DNA of 64,000 bases from Lycium barbarum (Eukaryota; Streptophyta; Magnoliopsida; Solanales; Solanaceae), in assembly GCF_019175385.1 (NCBI RefSeq), contig NC_083348.1, forward strand, positions 48,010,950 through 48,074,949. Reading direction: 5' to 3'. Made by a program: the position numbers and the translations under genes. The notes below the pieces were generated by a model. It made no database searches. It worked only from the letters and a program-made list of their open reading frames with translations, and had not been told where the DNA came from. This document shows, piece by piece, positions 12,683 to 23,491 of this stretch. The stretch's first letter is position 1. Every line of letters starts with the position of its first letter.

Positions 12683-15181
12683 GTGTTGTGTTGCAATATT
12701 TATTTAAAGGAAATGTGTTAGTGCGCATTACTTATTTTGAAAGGCCGGTTGGATTGCATTGTTTACTTAAAGACTGTTTTGAGACTTGTGTACACATTTA
12801 TGTTCTTCCAGCGAAGGCTACAGGTATTGGGTATGGTTGTGACTCCTTTCTTTTGTTTCAGGCTACTTACAGTTTGGTTTCTAAACTTGTTCACTGTCGC
12901 ATTTTCCTGGATTATGACTTGTTACCGCTTTACATATTCAGTACATACTCCGTACTGACCCCCTTTCTTCGGGGGCTGCGTTTCATGCCACGCAGGTACA
13001 CCCAGATGAGTAGAAGACATTGCTAGAAGATGTTCCAGCTGAATTGGCGAGCTCCATCTCAATTCGGAGTATTGCCGAGTCATAGTATTTATGTCATGGT
13101 ACTTGTATATGTTAGAGACTTTGCAGACAGCGTCCCGTGGATAGGGTGTCGAGGAGTGTAAATTAGGTATATGTGTTAAAAGAGTATGCATTTTCATATA
13201 ATTTCAGTTGGTAAGAAGTACATAATTGATGGAAAGTTTTCATAATTTGATTAAAACAGTGATTTCTATTTTGAAAAATTTTCATGTTTTTTTTTTTTGA
13301 AATGACAGATTTTAATAAGAGCGAATGTCTTAGGGTTCGCTCGACTCTGAAGAGAGTCGGGTGCCCATCATGCCCTACCAAGGTTAGGGTGTGACAGGCA
13401 AGAGGTATGTAAGGCTTCATCCTTCCTTCTATGGCATGTCTTAGACGTAATAAGTTGGATATGAACCTCGGGGACAACCTTATCCCCCGGAATCCGCGCC
13501 TAAAGTTTCCCCTTTCCCGTTCAGTAGAATTGAACTAAAAATGGTGTAAAAAGTTGGAAAAACTTCCTAAGCCTCTAGAACTTGCTACATAGGACCCGAC
13601 TACCTTAAAACCCTCATAAGTGACGTCATAGAATGGAATGTACACAAATTTGGCACGCCGCCTCAGTTGACCCGAGGTGGGCCCAGTTTTTCCCGGTTTT
13701 CCTTTATTGACTCGTTTGACTTGTTTCGAAGTTGAATCTAAAAGCGAACTTTTGACCCTTGTTCCGATTATTAAACGGCAAGTACTGTACCATTCTAATG
13801 GAATTATGTCCATGATGACCGTGGTAACGATGTTGTCAAGAAAAAAAGAATACGCCTATGACAAGCATGACAAAGATGATTTCATGACTAAAATGATGAA
13901 TATGATCTTATATGGATAACGATGTAGTCCAAAATGAGAAAAATGCCTACGGTAGATATGTTCTGCTATGAAAAGGAAAATATAAAAATGTTAAACTATA
14001 TCTTGATACCCTAATCGTATTACAGGTAATGACTACTCTTAAGGTTCTAAGTAAATGAAACTATACCTTATGACCCTATTTGATGTTTTTCTCATAATGA
14101 CACTTTTCATTGGTAGCCTCGCCTTATAATACTCGTCCCTTCAAGGTGAGACAAAGCGACTACGGTTGTTCCATAATGTAATCGGAGGTTACCGACCTTA
14201 CATCACTCCGATGGATATGTGACTTTCCTTGGGCTTCCATGCATGCTATTTATAAGATACATGTATATGTGTATGGGTATGTATATGTATATGGGGAAAG
14301 GGGAAGGGCAACTGTTTTATCACCACCTGATTCAGTTGGATTCCATCCCGGACGCGGGATGCCCGGACGCGGGATATGGGAGAGCCGTACGCGGCGTCTG
14401 TATATGTGATGTATGATATATATGATATGATATGTTGGGACACCGTTGGGGAGGGGGTGGGAGAGCCGATGTATTCGGCGTCTATAAATGTGAGGAAAAG
14501 ATACCGTTTACTGAAATGTACTATTTTCTGTATACGAAAATAAGGAACACCGTGTTCTGAAAAAGGGGCTAAGCTTGCATGGTATCTGCCTACAAGGCAT
14601 ACACATGTACAGCTTACTTCTGCTCCAGGACAAGCTCTGTATGTCTATTCTGTTATTATTCACACTCTATATTCAGTTACTATGTTTTCATTCATGCCTT
14701 ACATACTCAGTACATTATTCGTACTGACGTCCCTTCTTGTGGACGCTGCGTTTCATGCCGCGCAGGTCAGCAGACAGGTGGATTTGAACCCTAGAAGCTC
14801 TATCAGCCGCACTTGACAGCGCTCTAGTTGTTCCGGAGCCCCACTTCCGCGGTACTATTTTGCGTATGTATATTCGGGCACAGCAGTACCCGGCCCTATC
14901 TATGTATAAGTGTACAATGTCTAGAGGCTCGTAGATAGATATGCACAGTCAGTTATGTACAGTTAGATATGTGGTATTTTGGCATCTTAATGCTGCTATG
15001 TAAAGTGATAGCGAAGTTACTAGTCTATGTTCATAATGACGCTGCTAATGTTAATGTTCAAAAAAAAATATGGTACTGTTCATACGGTTTGCTAAGAGGT
15101 AAAGGTAAAATGATAGATAAGGGGTGCTCGGTACAAGTATCGGGTACTCGTCACGGCCCCTAGTCGGGTCGTGACATGATC

Positions 15182-16666
15182 AGCTCGGTTTTTACCCCAA
15201 TACGACTAGCAATGTAGGGAGTGATATAAAATAATGTAGAACACGAATCAATCAGGGCATAAACATCGTGGGAAAATATGGATAGTATACCTGTAACCAC
15301 ATCAGGAGAGGACTCAAGATCTTGTCGTCCGGCTAAAGCATAAATACTAGGCTGCTGGGGGCCACTCGAACCAAATGCTCCCCATCTGCCCCTGCCACGG
15401 CCTGCTGAAATCTGGGGAGACTGCCCTATAGGGCGCACGGACGAAGAAGAACCTGCTGCTGATCCTGTAGGCTGAGCCCCAACTCTGCCACCTATCGATA
15501 GACAATCACGCATCTTATGCCCAACCTGACCACAGGCATAGCAGGCATCTGAACCTCGACGACACTGACCTAAATGGCTGCGGTACCGGTGGTCTCCTCT
15601 GACTAGAATCACCTCCAAACTGAGGACCCGAGACCCTCAAACTCTGATCCGGACCAGAATAAATAGGGCGATCAAATCCCTTGCCTGTGAATCGAGGTGG
15701 TGCACTAGCCGCAGACTGGCTTGAATATCTGGAGTATTGTTGCCGCTAACCCCCTCTATACTCACTACTAGCACCAACCGATCTGGCCCTCTTGCTCTGC
15801 CTTCTGTCAATGTCATGCTCACCTCGATGCGGTTGCTGCTGCTCTTCTAAATTTTGGGCATGGCCCTATATGCGGGAAATGTCCATCCCTTCCTGAAGTA
15901 AAGCTGTCAAATAATCTTTGAACAAATGTGGCCCTAAGACACTCACAAATCAATGCACTCGGTCTCCCATATCGGCCACCATGGTCGGAGCATACCGGGC
16001 CAATGAATTGAAGCGATGACTATACTCCCGAGCACCCATATTTCTTTGCTTTAGATTCAGAAACCTGTTAGCTCGGGCCCTTCAAACCTCAGGTGGCAAA
16101 TAGTGGTGAAGGAAAGTATCTACGAATTCCTGCCAAATTGGGGGAGGTGCATTTTAATCCCTTGAAGATATCCAATTATTATACCACAGAACGGCGACAT
16201 CCCGCAACCTATAGGATGACAACTCCACTGACTCTATATCTAAAGCATGTATAATCCTCAGCGTGTTCAACATCTCGTCTATAAAACCCTGCGGGTTTTC
16301 ATCCGGCTTCGACCCAAAAAAATTCGGAAGATTCAAGCTCATAAAATCACGGGTTCTAGCACTAGTGGCTCTATCACCCGGACCAGCACTCTAACGCTAA
16401 GCCTGGGCGGTAACTAGCTGAGTCAATAGCTGAATAGTCTCGGTCATCTGTTGACCCGAAGCGCCCGGTGGAGGAACTAGAGGCATTGGAGCTAGGGCTG
16501 AGGCCCCTTCATACTACTCTAAAACAGGCGAACTATGAGTGGTATGAGATGGAGCCTCGTTATGGGACTCACCCTCTTCTATATCTACCGGGGACTCTTG
16601 TTCATTCCGCTTACCTATCGCACTCTGGCCCTTCTGGGTGGCTGTTGCTTTCCTTTTTACCGGCAT
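15182..16666 (-). pseudogene. gag: Gag plus protease start of element A (degenerate)
   Basis: Start ATG at 16666 (MPVKRKATATQKG). The capsid region is readable at about 16342-16154 with NFFGSKPDENPQGFIDEML and VELSSYRLRDVAVLWY, the core of the Retrotrans_gag family. It is followed by frame-broken capsid to about 15850. The nucleic-acid-binding knuckle CYACGQVGHKMRDC is at about 15550-15509. Then comes the protease start ALAGRQDLESSPDVVTGIL with active-site region ALIDSCSTLFYI, where the usual Gly is Cys, ending at the B insertion. Several stops (for example near 16395 and 15850) make it non-functional. Its sequence continues across B at 8638. Confidence 0.85.
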
Positions 16667-16859
16667 CGCAGAAGCCATAATGCACAATTAGGGAAAAGAG
16701 AAATCATATATTATAGCTCTATCGCATGATTTATGAAGAAAAAAGAAGGTCATTATTCCTAAATGCCCCGCACCCTCTTGTTTATAAGCGTGGCGCGCTT
16801 CACACCTATAAACAAGACTCTACTGGACAGAGCTTGTAGACACACCCTAGGAAGGAACC

Positions 16860-16871
16860 GCTCTGATACCA
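16860..16871 (-). promoter_or_regulatory. Primer binding site of element A (tRNA-iMet)
   Basis: The minus strand reads TGGTATCAGAGC four bases inside the LTR end GGGTCGTGACA (16876). Confidence 0.9.
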
Positions 16872-17831
16872 CTTTTGTCACGACCCAACTAGGGGCCATG
16901 ACGGGTACCCGAAGCTGACTATCGAGCACCACTTATCATGCTAACTATCATACTCAACCCAACATATATCATTTTCAACATAAACTTATCACAGAACGAT
17001 CTCCGAATATCTCCTGAGACATATATGCATACATAGGCCCATAAGGCTACAAAAATGATATACAGGATATACATTGAAGAGGCCTCAAAGCATGTACCAC
17101 CCACACATAAGTATCTACAAGCCTCAAACTGGAATACTGAAATCACAAGGACGGGACAGGACCCCGCCATGCCCCAATATATACACACAAAAGAATATAA
17201 CAAGAAGTGGCAACTCCGGAATAGTGGAGTGCTCCTGCAAACCTGCTGAGTAAGCTCCTAAGCGTCTACACTATCTCTCTGTCTGCCTGTAGGTATAAAC
17301 ACAACGTCTATAAAAGAAAGGACATCAGTACGAACAATGTACTGAGCATGTAAGGCATATATGATAATATAACAAGGAAACATAGAAAGCATAAGAAGAA
17401 AAGGTAACTATAACGGCTTGCCTCATGAGGCAAAATCATGCATGCTTACTTTTACCTTTAGAGCATATCACACATACATACATAAACTGTCTTAATCAAT
17501 AACATAATTAGCCCGCATCCGGGGAAATCAAGTCACGCCGCCCATAGTGGTGCTGCCCGTGAAATATAGACATGGCGTATAAGCCACCCGCCTTAGCGAT
17601 GCTGCCCGACTATCTAGGCATGGTGTAATCATCATCATATACTTATCATGAAGCATGCATAGGAGCTCAAGTAAAATCTATAACTCTATCAGAGTGACGT
17701 AAGGTCGGTAACCTCCGATTGTATTACGGAACATCATGATCGTCATGTCTCACCTTGAAAGAACTAGCATTATGAGGTGAGACAATCAATAATAAATGAC
17801 GTTAAGGGAAAACTTAGAATAAGATCATAAA

Positions 17832-20447
17832 TGTTATATCCCGCATTTTGTACGTTCGGATAATTTAAGATAATCGGGGGAAGTTAAGGACGAGGTTATA
17901 TTTTGATTTTGGTTTAGCACACAAGTTGTGTATGAAAATTTTGAAGTGGAAATATTAAGAAAGGTTAATGGAAAAAATGGAAATTCGCAATATGACTCAT
18001 GGAAATATGGAGGAAGACTAAAGGAAAATTTGGAATTTGGAGAATAATTTTTTTCATGAAGTGCAAAACAAAAAAAAAAAAAAATGGGCTTGCACTAATT
18101 GGGCCAAGGTGGCCGGCCAATGGTGGTGGGCTTAGGCCCACATAGGAGTTTAATGGACAAAATAAAAGATGACTAAGTCATCATAATTTTCATCTTGATC
18201 CATAGAAATTTCAAGAACCTTAGAGAAACAAAAAGAGTAGGAGAAAACCCAAGGGACATTCGGCCACCTCTAACCAAACAAGAACCTTGGAGAAAATTTA
18301 TCAAAAAATTATTTTCTTCTAGCTAAACAATCCATTGAAGGGCCCTTAGCAAAGTGAAGTGGTCATTGGAGCAAGAAAAACACATATTCTTGCAAGTTAC
18401 AAATTCTAGCCAAGTGAGAAGTCAAGGGAAAAAGGTAAGGTTTAATCCTTTTCTTATACGTTATGGATGATTATGTATGTTGTGGTAGGTAAAAGTGGAT
18501 GAAATTCATGAAAATAGTGATGCTATGTGTGGCCGTGTATATGCTATATGTGGTCGTGTGGATATGGTGTGATGTGGAAGAAGATGAATCAATTTTACTT
18601 AGTATTTTGATTGTTGTTGTAACGGAATCCATGATGAGAATGAAAGTTTAATGATTCTAGTTAAAGTTGTAAGTGTTGGAGAGTTGTTTGGAAGTTAATG
18701 TGATGTTAAAAATCATTTCTTATACTCATGGAAAATGATGTTGTTAGTGTGTAAATTGTTAGTATGGTTTATGAACTTGAAAGAAGAAAATGTGTTGTTA
18801 TTGTTCTTGTTGAAGTTGGAAGGTCTCGGGTGAAGTAGTATGTTGATTTAGTTGTTTGGAATGTTATGTAAATTGTTTGAAGTATTCTTGAATCATGTTA
18901 GAAAGATTTCGGATTAATACTTGAATGTGGGATCATTGGTGTTAGTTGGACTATATGTGATTGAATTGAATATAAATGAAATGTCGTTGAATTGTGTGAC
19001 GAAGGTTGCTAATGTTGGAATATATTTGGATTGATTGTTGAAGTTGTAAGTATGATTGATTGGTATTGTTGTTGATAATTTGGCCGAGTTGAATTCTCGG
19101 ATTGTTGTTGATAAAATTGGCCGAGTTAGATTCTCGGGGATGGCGTATTTACAGGGGAAATGTTGCCGAAATTTCGGCAGATCATAAGTGAATTTATTTG
19201 AGAAACTAAGGCAAGTGTATGATGACGAATCTAATAATTGTGTAAATTCTTTTGAATGTAGACTAGCAAGCTTGGATAAATAAGCGTAGCTAATAGGACG
19301 TGGAGCAGGTATGTTGAGGCTCGTCCCTTTCTTTCAAAGGCATGATTCCGATGTTATGAGTTCATAATTGTTTCCATATCTTCCTTGTTTTCGAAAGTTA
19401 GATGTTTATAATTCCAAGGCATGATTCTCTTCCCGATACCTCGTAAATGTTTTTCCAAAGTGTCCGTATTCTACCAAAACAAAGGCTTATGATTTTGTAA
19501 GATCTTATGACAATAACGATGGATATGTTTTACAATGACATTGATGATGCCGAGGATGAGAATATTTCTATGATGACTATGATAAGAATGATTTCATGTT
19601 TAAAGGTACTTGATATGGTTATTGCTTTGATTTTCCAAAAATAGCTTCCGAAACGTTCGTAGAAGGTTCTGTACTTCAAACTCTCATAACTTCCTTATAC
19701 TAAGTCGGATTGACCCGAAACTTGTTTCTGAGCCTTCATGTGTCGGTTTATGTACGTACCCATCGAGTCTTGAAAATTTGTTCTATGTGCATATGTATAT
19801 GAAGCGACGCCTTAAGAGACTTATGATCTTATTCCATGTCCTCTTAAAGCTATTATTCGTTGCTAGTCTCACCTTATAATAATTGTTCCTTCAAGGTGAG
19901 ACAAAGCCATGATGATTATTCCATAATACATTCGGAGGTTACCGACCTTACGTCGCCCCGATAAAGTATAGTCATCCTTGTGTCTTTCTGCATGTTCTAT
20001 GTTAAACATATGATGATAGTATTACACCGCACCTATATGGGCGGGCAGTTATATACACCACTATAGTGGGCAGCTTATACCCCGGACGCGGGCTTACACA
20101 CCGATCCTATATGGATGGGCAGTTTATACACCGTTCCTATTTGGACGGGCAGCTTATACACTTTGCATATATGGTACGAGGATGAGTAAGAGTAAGGCAG
20201 TTTGGATTATTCTCTTTATACTTGACAGCTTGGTTATGATGTTTCGTATTGATGTCTTTCTTTTCATTATTGTCTTATTTCACTGTTCATGCCTCTCATA
20301 CTCAGTACAATATTCGTACTGACGTCCGTTTTCTTTGGACGCTATGCTCATGCCCACAGGTAGACAAGGAGGTGACCCCGATCCAGATTCGTAGTAGCTG
20401 CCAGCTGACTGAGAGCACTCCATCATTCGGAGGTGCTTATTCTTTTG

Positions 20448-20540
<93 letters not shown>

Positions 20541-20860
20541 GTATGACAGAGCCTTGTTCCGTCTATATGTACGGTATCTCAGTAGAGGCTCGTAGATACG
20601 CAATGTGGGGTAGATGGTCTCACTACATGACTATGGCATATTTGTGCACGTTATTTTGTTAGCCTTTAGAGGCCTATGTGCATATGTAAGTTAGTCCCAT
20701 ATTTGTTTTTACGCATCAGCTTATATTGAATTTGGTTATTATACGACTAGGTGCTACTAAACGGTAAAGAAAGGTAGAATGACTCCGACGAGTGAGGAAG
20801 TAAGGGGTGCTCGGTGGTCAGCCCTGGGTATCCGTTGCGACCCCTAGTCGGGTCGTGACA
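17832..20860 (+). mobile_element. Solo LTR D (3029 bp) with perfect target duplication
   Basis: Starts TGTTATATCCCGC and ends GGGTCGTGACA. ATAAA flanks it at 17827-17831 and 20861-20865. Same family as B, opposite in orientation to its host LTR A. Contains the block ending GTTGCCGAAATTTCGGCAG near 19163, donor AAAG|GTAAGG at 18435, acceptor ATGTAG ending 19261, 47-nt segment, donor CAG|GTATGTTGAGG at 19309, double hairpin at about 20300-20341, acceptor CCACAG ending 20359. Short repeats with ACACC...GGGCAG lie at about 20020-20165. Confidence 0.93.
20451..20537. repeat. (TA)n microsatellite in LTR D
   Basis: About 87 bp of pure TA dinucleotide repeat. It lies about 100 bp downstream of the putative second acceptor. 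A similar TA/CATA-rich position occurs in LTR F and as short TATATATA in G, so the site seems prone to expansion. Confidence 0.97.
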
Positions 20861-22217
20861 ATAAATCTCATAAGGCGTCAATTCATAAACTTTGGAATCT
20901 TTAGCAATGGAGTCATCATCATCATTGTTGTCATAAAACACATCTCATCTCTATCTCATATGGAGCTCTTGATAATCTTGAGCTTTCAACTCTTGGGACA
21001 TAAGAAAGTCATGGAAATGTAAGGAAGAAAATGATATAAGGATCATGCCTTTGAACGAAAGGGGACTAGCCTTACATACCTTTACATTTCCTTAACGACT
21101 AAGCATTCTCCTTCCAAGCTCACAACTCTACATTCAAGAGATTTCGTACTACATTAGATCATTAGAAACATGCTTAAGGCTAAGCTAAGGCGACTAAGAG
21201 CTAAAGAAAATTGGACAACACCTCCTTTGTTTCTACAACTTTCCCCATACAATAAATAACTCTCAAACATAAATGACAATACCCATACTATCAAAATCAA
21301 TAATCCTCACCAAGTTAAGCATTATCCAATTCTCAAATTCCTTTTCAAGGTCATCCACAACCATAAATATAGCACAACATCGCACTCATTCATATGTAAT
21401 ACTTTTTTAACATTATTAATGTCATTCGTAACAAGATTATACTCATAGCCAATAAAGAACTATGATTCATGTCAAGTTCTTTTCATGAATACCATTATTT
21501 CCCCCTTTAAGCTTTATATTCCATATTCTTATCTAATCCAAGTCTTTCAACCACTCAACACCATTAACAACATGAAATAATTGTAAGGCTCACCTTTGAC
21601 TATGTAGAAATGATCTTTGGATGAAGATACTCCACTTGAGGACAACACCAACTTCAATTCCAAAGAGAATTTCAAGCTTCCATTAACCGTAGTGAACACC
21701 CATACTCTTGTTACACTTGATTCTTGGTGTTTGATCTTTGATTTACCTTGGATGTATGTTAGTATGGTATGGAGAAGGTTCTAGAGCTTTCTTGAGGTAT
21801 GGAGGAAATGAGAAATCTGAAAAATAAGCACAAGGGTCGCCTATTTATAACTGGAACTGGAAGGTTCCAGTGAAACGGTTCAACGAGCGGGTTGATGACC
21901 CGTCGACGGTCCGTCGACTCACGCCCGAAAATCTCTGATTGTAGAAACACAGGGACGGTGTACATCGACGGTCTGTCGACATGGCGATGACACGTCGACA
22001 GTGACTGGTGTCTGCAATATTTCCTGATTCAGTTTAGATTTCGTTAATTCGGTCCGCTTAACTTCTAACTCCATAATTTACCCAGAATACCTACTGATAC
22101 CATTGTACACGAACTACAACACTTTATATCCCAGACTCGGGCACGGGTCCCCTTTGTCAAGACATACTCGACTAGAAAATTATTAGTTCTACCATGACGA
22201 AGACGAGGGGCGTAACA

Positions 22218-22259
22218 TCGCCTCTCTAATATTAGAATGTGACAAAGTGGAATCAGAGA
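22218..22259 (+). repeat. End of F 5' LTR and degenerate primer binding site
   Basis: 22218-22244 aligns with the last bases of the F 3' LTR (about 37363-37389), both ending TGTGACA. Three bases later 22248-22259 reads TGGAATCAGAGA, two mismatches from the tRNA-iMet site TGGTATCAGAGC. The remainder of this LTR lies on the other side of element A, outside the window. Confidence 0.75.
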
Positions 22260-23454
22260 AGGTCTGTCCAAAGGGTTTTCTGTAAAGCCGGGTCTAGTAG
22301 AGTCTTGTTTATAAATGTGTCGTGCACCATGTTATATAAACAGGAAACTATAGGGCATTTAGGAGTTGGTCACTCTTTATTGTTGGAACTAGATCGTGCT
22401 ATATAGCTGAGTCATAGGGAATGGGATCCTTGACATTGATTAGTTTTGTGTACTGCGATGCCGATGACCAGGAAATCTTCAGTTAGCCTGAAACGGAAAG
22501 CAGTCAGATATAATTACCAAAATGTTTGGAAAGTTTAAAAGCTAGATGTTTGAATCCTAGAAGGGATAAGTACTAATCTAAGCATAGATTCCGTCCCAAG
22601 TCAAGGAAAATATTGGGTGACCAGAAGAACAATGTGGGACGAAGCAAGGGGAGATAAAAGCTATCAAGTGTGTTGTTCAAGTTTGCAGAATAAAGAAAGA
22701 GACGGGAACATTAGTAAGAGGATAATAGGAGGATAAGTGAAGTGTTACGATTAAAATATGATAAATGGATGATAACAGTAAGTCAGAATATGACAAGATG
22801 AGAAAGTTTGTGGCCAAGTACAAGAGGAGACAAGAGAAGACGGATCTTTAGGTCATAACAGAGTATAAGACATAAGGTTATACCCACATCTCTAGAAACG
22901 AATAGGAGACTCCGAAAAGATTATCGGAAGGGCTATGTTAGATTTTTAGGGTAACAGAAAACAGTATGGGGTAGCAAACAAAGATAACTGAATAGGAATT
23001 AGGGACCCGGAGGATTTTAATAATAGTTTACATCGAGATAATTACAGAGGCTGCATTGGAGCTGACATCTGTAAATTACAAGGGATTCATCTAACGAGAC
23101 AGAGCCAGTAACTATCTTAGACCAACAAATATGATATGATTACCGTAACAATACTATGGAAGTGTAAGGATACCATAGGTTTGTAGTTCAGTCATATACC
23201 CTGTCTTATGACTAGATGATACTCGAGTCCGAAAATTACAGCACTGCCCGGCACAATCCAAAAGATCTTGAGGTGAGCTCTTATTCATGATTTACACTAC
23301 GTATGGTGGATGGTCGTGTGAGACCAAGTGTTGTTACCTTTAGATATTGGCTCTGTGTGGCATGTATACTGTGTTTTCTGGCTGTGTACAGATTTGGTTT
23401 TAGTTCAGTTTACAGAGTAGACTCTAGCAAAATTTTTGCAAGTCTTTCAGAGTT
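22260..23454 (+). other. Non-coding interior of element F
   Basis: The first 120 bp (GAGTCTTGTTTATAAATGTG...) match the untranslated leader of G (29125-29200). A gag-start-like ATGCCGATGACCAGG occurs at about 22460. After that there is no open frame over about 70 codons and no gag or pol motif on either strand. It is purine-rich on the plus strand, like the E interior on its own coding strand. Confidence 0.65.
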
Positions 23455-23491
23455 AACATTTGAGGACGAATGTTTCTAAAGGGGGGAAGGA
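23455..23491 (+). promoter_or_regulatory. Pre-polypurine hairpin and polypurine tract of element F
   Basis: 23455-23474 reads AACATTTG-AGGA-CGAATGTT, an 8-bp stem with one U-G pair. It is followed by TAAAGGGGGGAAGGA ending at the 3' LTR start 23492. Confidence 0.8.

Larger units (their letters stand above)
10072..13396 (+). mobile_element. Solo LTR C (3325 bp) with perfect target duplication
   Basis: Starts TGTTATATCCCG and ends AGGGTGTGACA. The 5-bp direct repeat GGCAA flanks it at 10067-10071 and 13397-13401. There is no coding interior. It lies inside the putative 52-nt mini-exon of LTR B, four bases before its donor. Its 3' end resembles the end of element F's LTR (GGGTGCC...CACC or CTACC, then GTGTGACA), unlike B and D, while its start resembles B. 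Landmarks: TATA-like AATAAATAG at 10389, donor AAAG|GTATGT at 10655, acceptor TTGTAG ending 11552, 51-nt segment, donor AAAG|GTATGTAAAG at 11604, acceptor CGCAG ending 12995. Confidence 0.92.
8639..15176 (+). mobile_element. Solo LTR B (about 3.2 kb), interrupted by solo LTR C
   Basis: Starts TGTTATATCTCG at 8639 and ends GGGTCGTGACA at 15176, with no internal gag-pol, so it is a solo LTR made by LTR-LTR recombination. Flanks are TGATA (8634-8638) and TGATC (15177-15181), a 4/5 target duplication. Same family as D (TGTTATATCCCG start, same end). Leader landmarks: TATA-like TCTATAAG at about 8949, donor AAAG|GTGAGG at 9227, acceptor TTTGTAG ending 10022, a 52-nt segment (after removing C), donor GAG|GTATGTAAGG at 13405, double hairpin 14709-14747, acceptor CGCAG ending 14765. 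The motif GGGGAAGTGCTGCCGAAATTTCGG is near 9928. Confidence 0.88.
7666..22217 (-). mobile_element. Element A: Tekay-like LTR retrotransposon, broken by E, B (with C) and D
   Basis: The visible parts on the minus strand are 5' LTR 16876-22217, primer site 16860-16871, gag 16666-15182, protease/RT 8638-7666. The RT then runs into E at 7665, and the rest of pol and the 3' LTR are outside the window. Removing B plus one target copy joins the protease coding sequence in frame, which supports one continuous ancestral gag-pol. A is inserted about 27 bp before the end of the F 5' LTR. The right target copy would be TCGCC (22218-22222). Confidence 0.85.
16876..22217 (-). repeat. Element A 5' LTR (2308 bp without solo LTR D)
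   Basis: Starts TGTTACGCCCCTCG at 22217 and ends GGTCGTGACA at 16876 on the minus strand. It is split by D at 17832-20860. U3 holds the palindrome GTCGACGGTCCGTCGAC (21902-21918) and related half copies near 21965-22005, followed by a TATA box TTATAAATAG at about 21842-21852. Leader landmarks on the minus strand: donor AAAG|GTGAG at 21593, acceptor ATGTAG ending 21128, a 48-nt segment 21127-21080, donor AAG|GTATGTAAGG at 21079, double hairpin at about 17312-17350, acceptor CTACAG ending 17287. Confidence 0.88.

Noticed and set aside
12346..12721. Overlapping frames in all registers at 12346-12721
   Set aside because: They arise from the GCCCGAAGGGGC-type dyad repeats in LTR C.
20249..20662. 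137-codon and antisense 107-codon open frames at 20249-20662
   Set aside because: Most of each is Ile-Tyr repeats translated from the (TA)n run in solo LTR D; not a gene.
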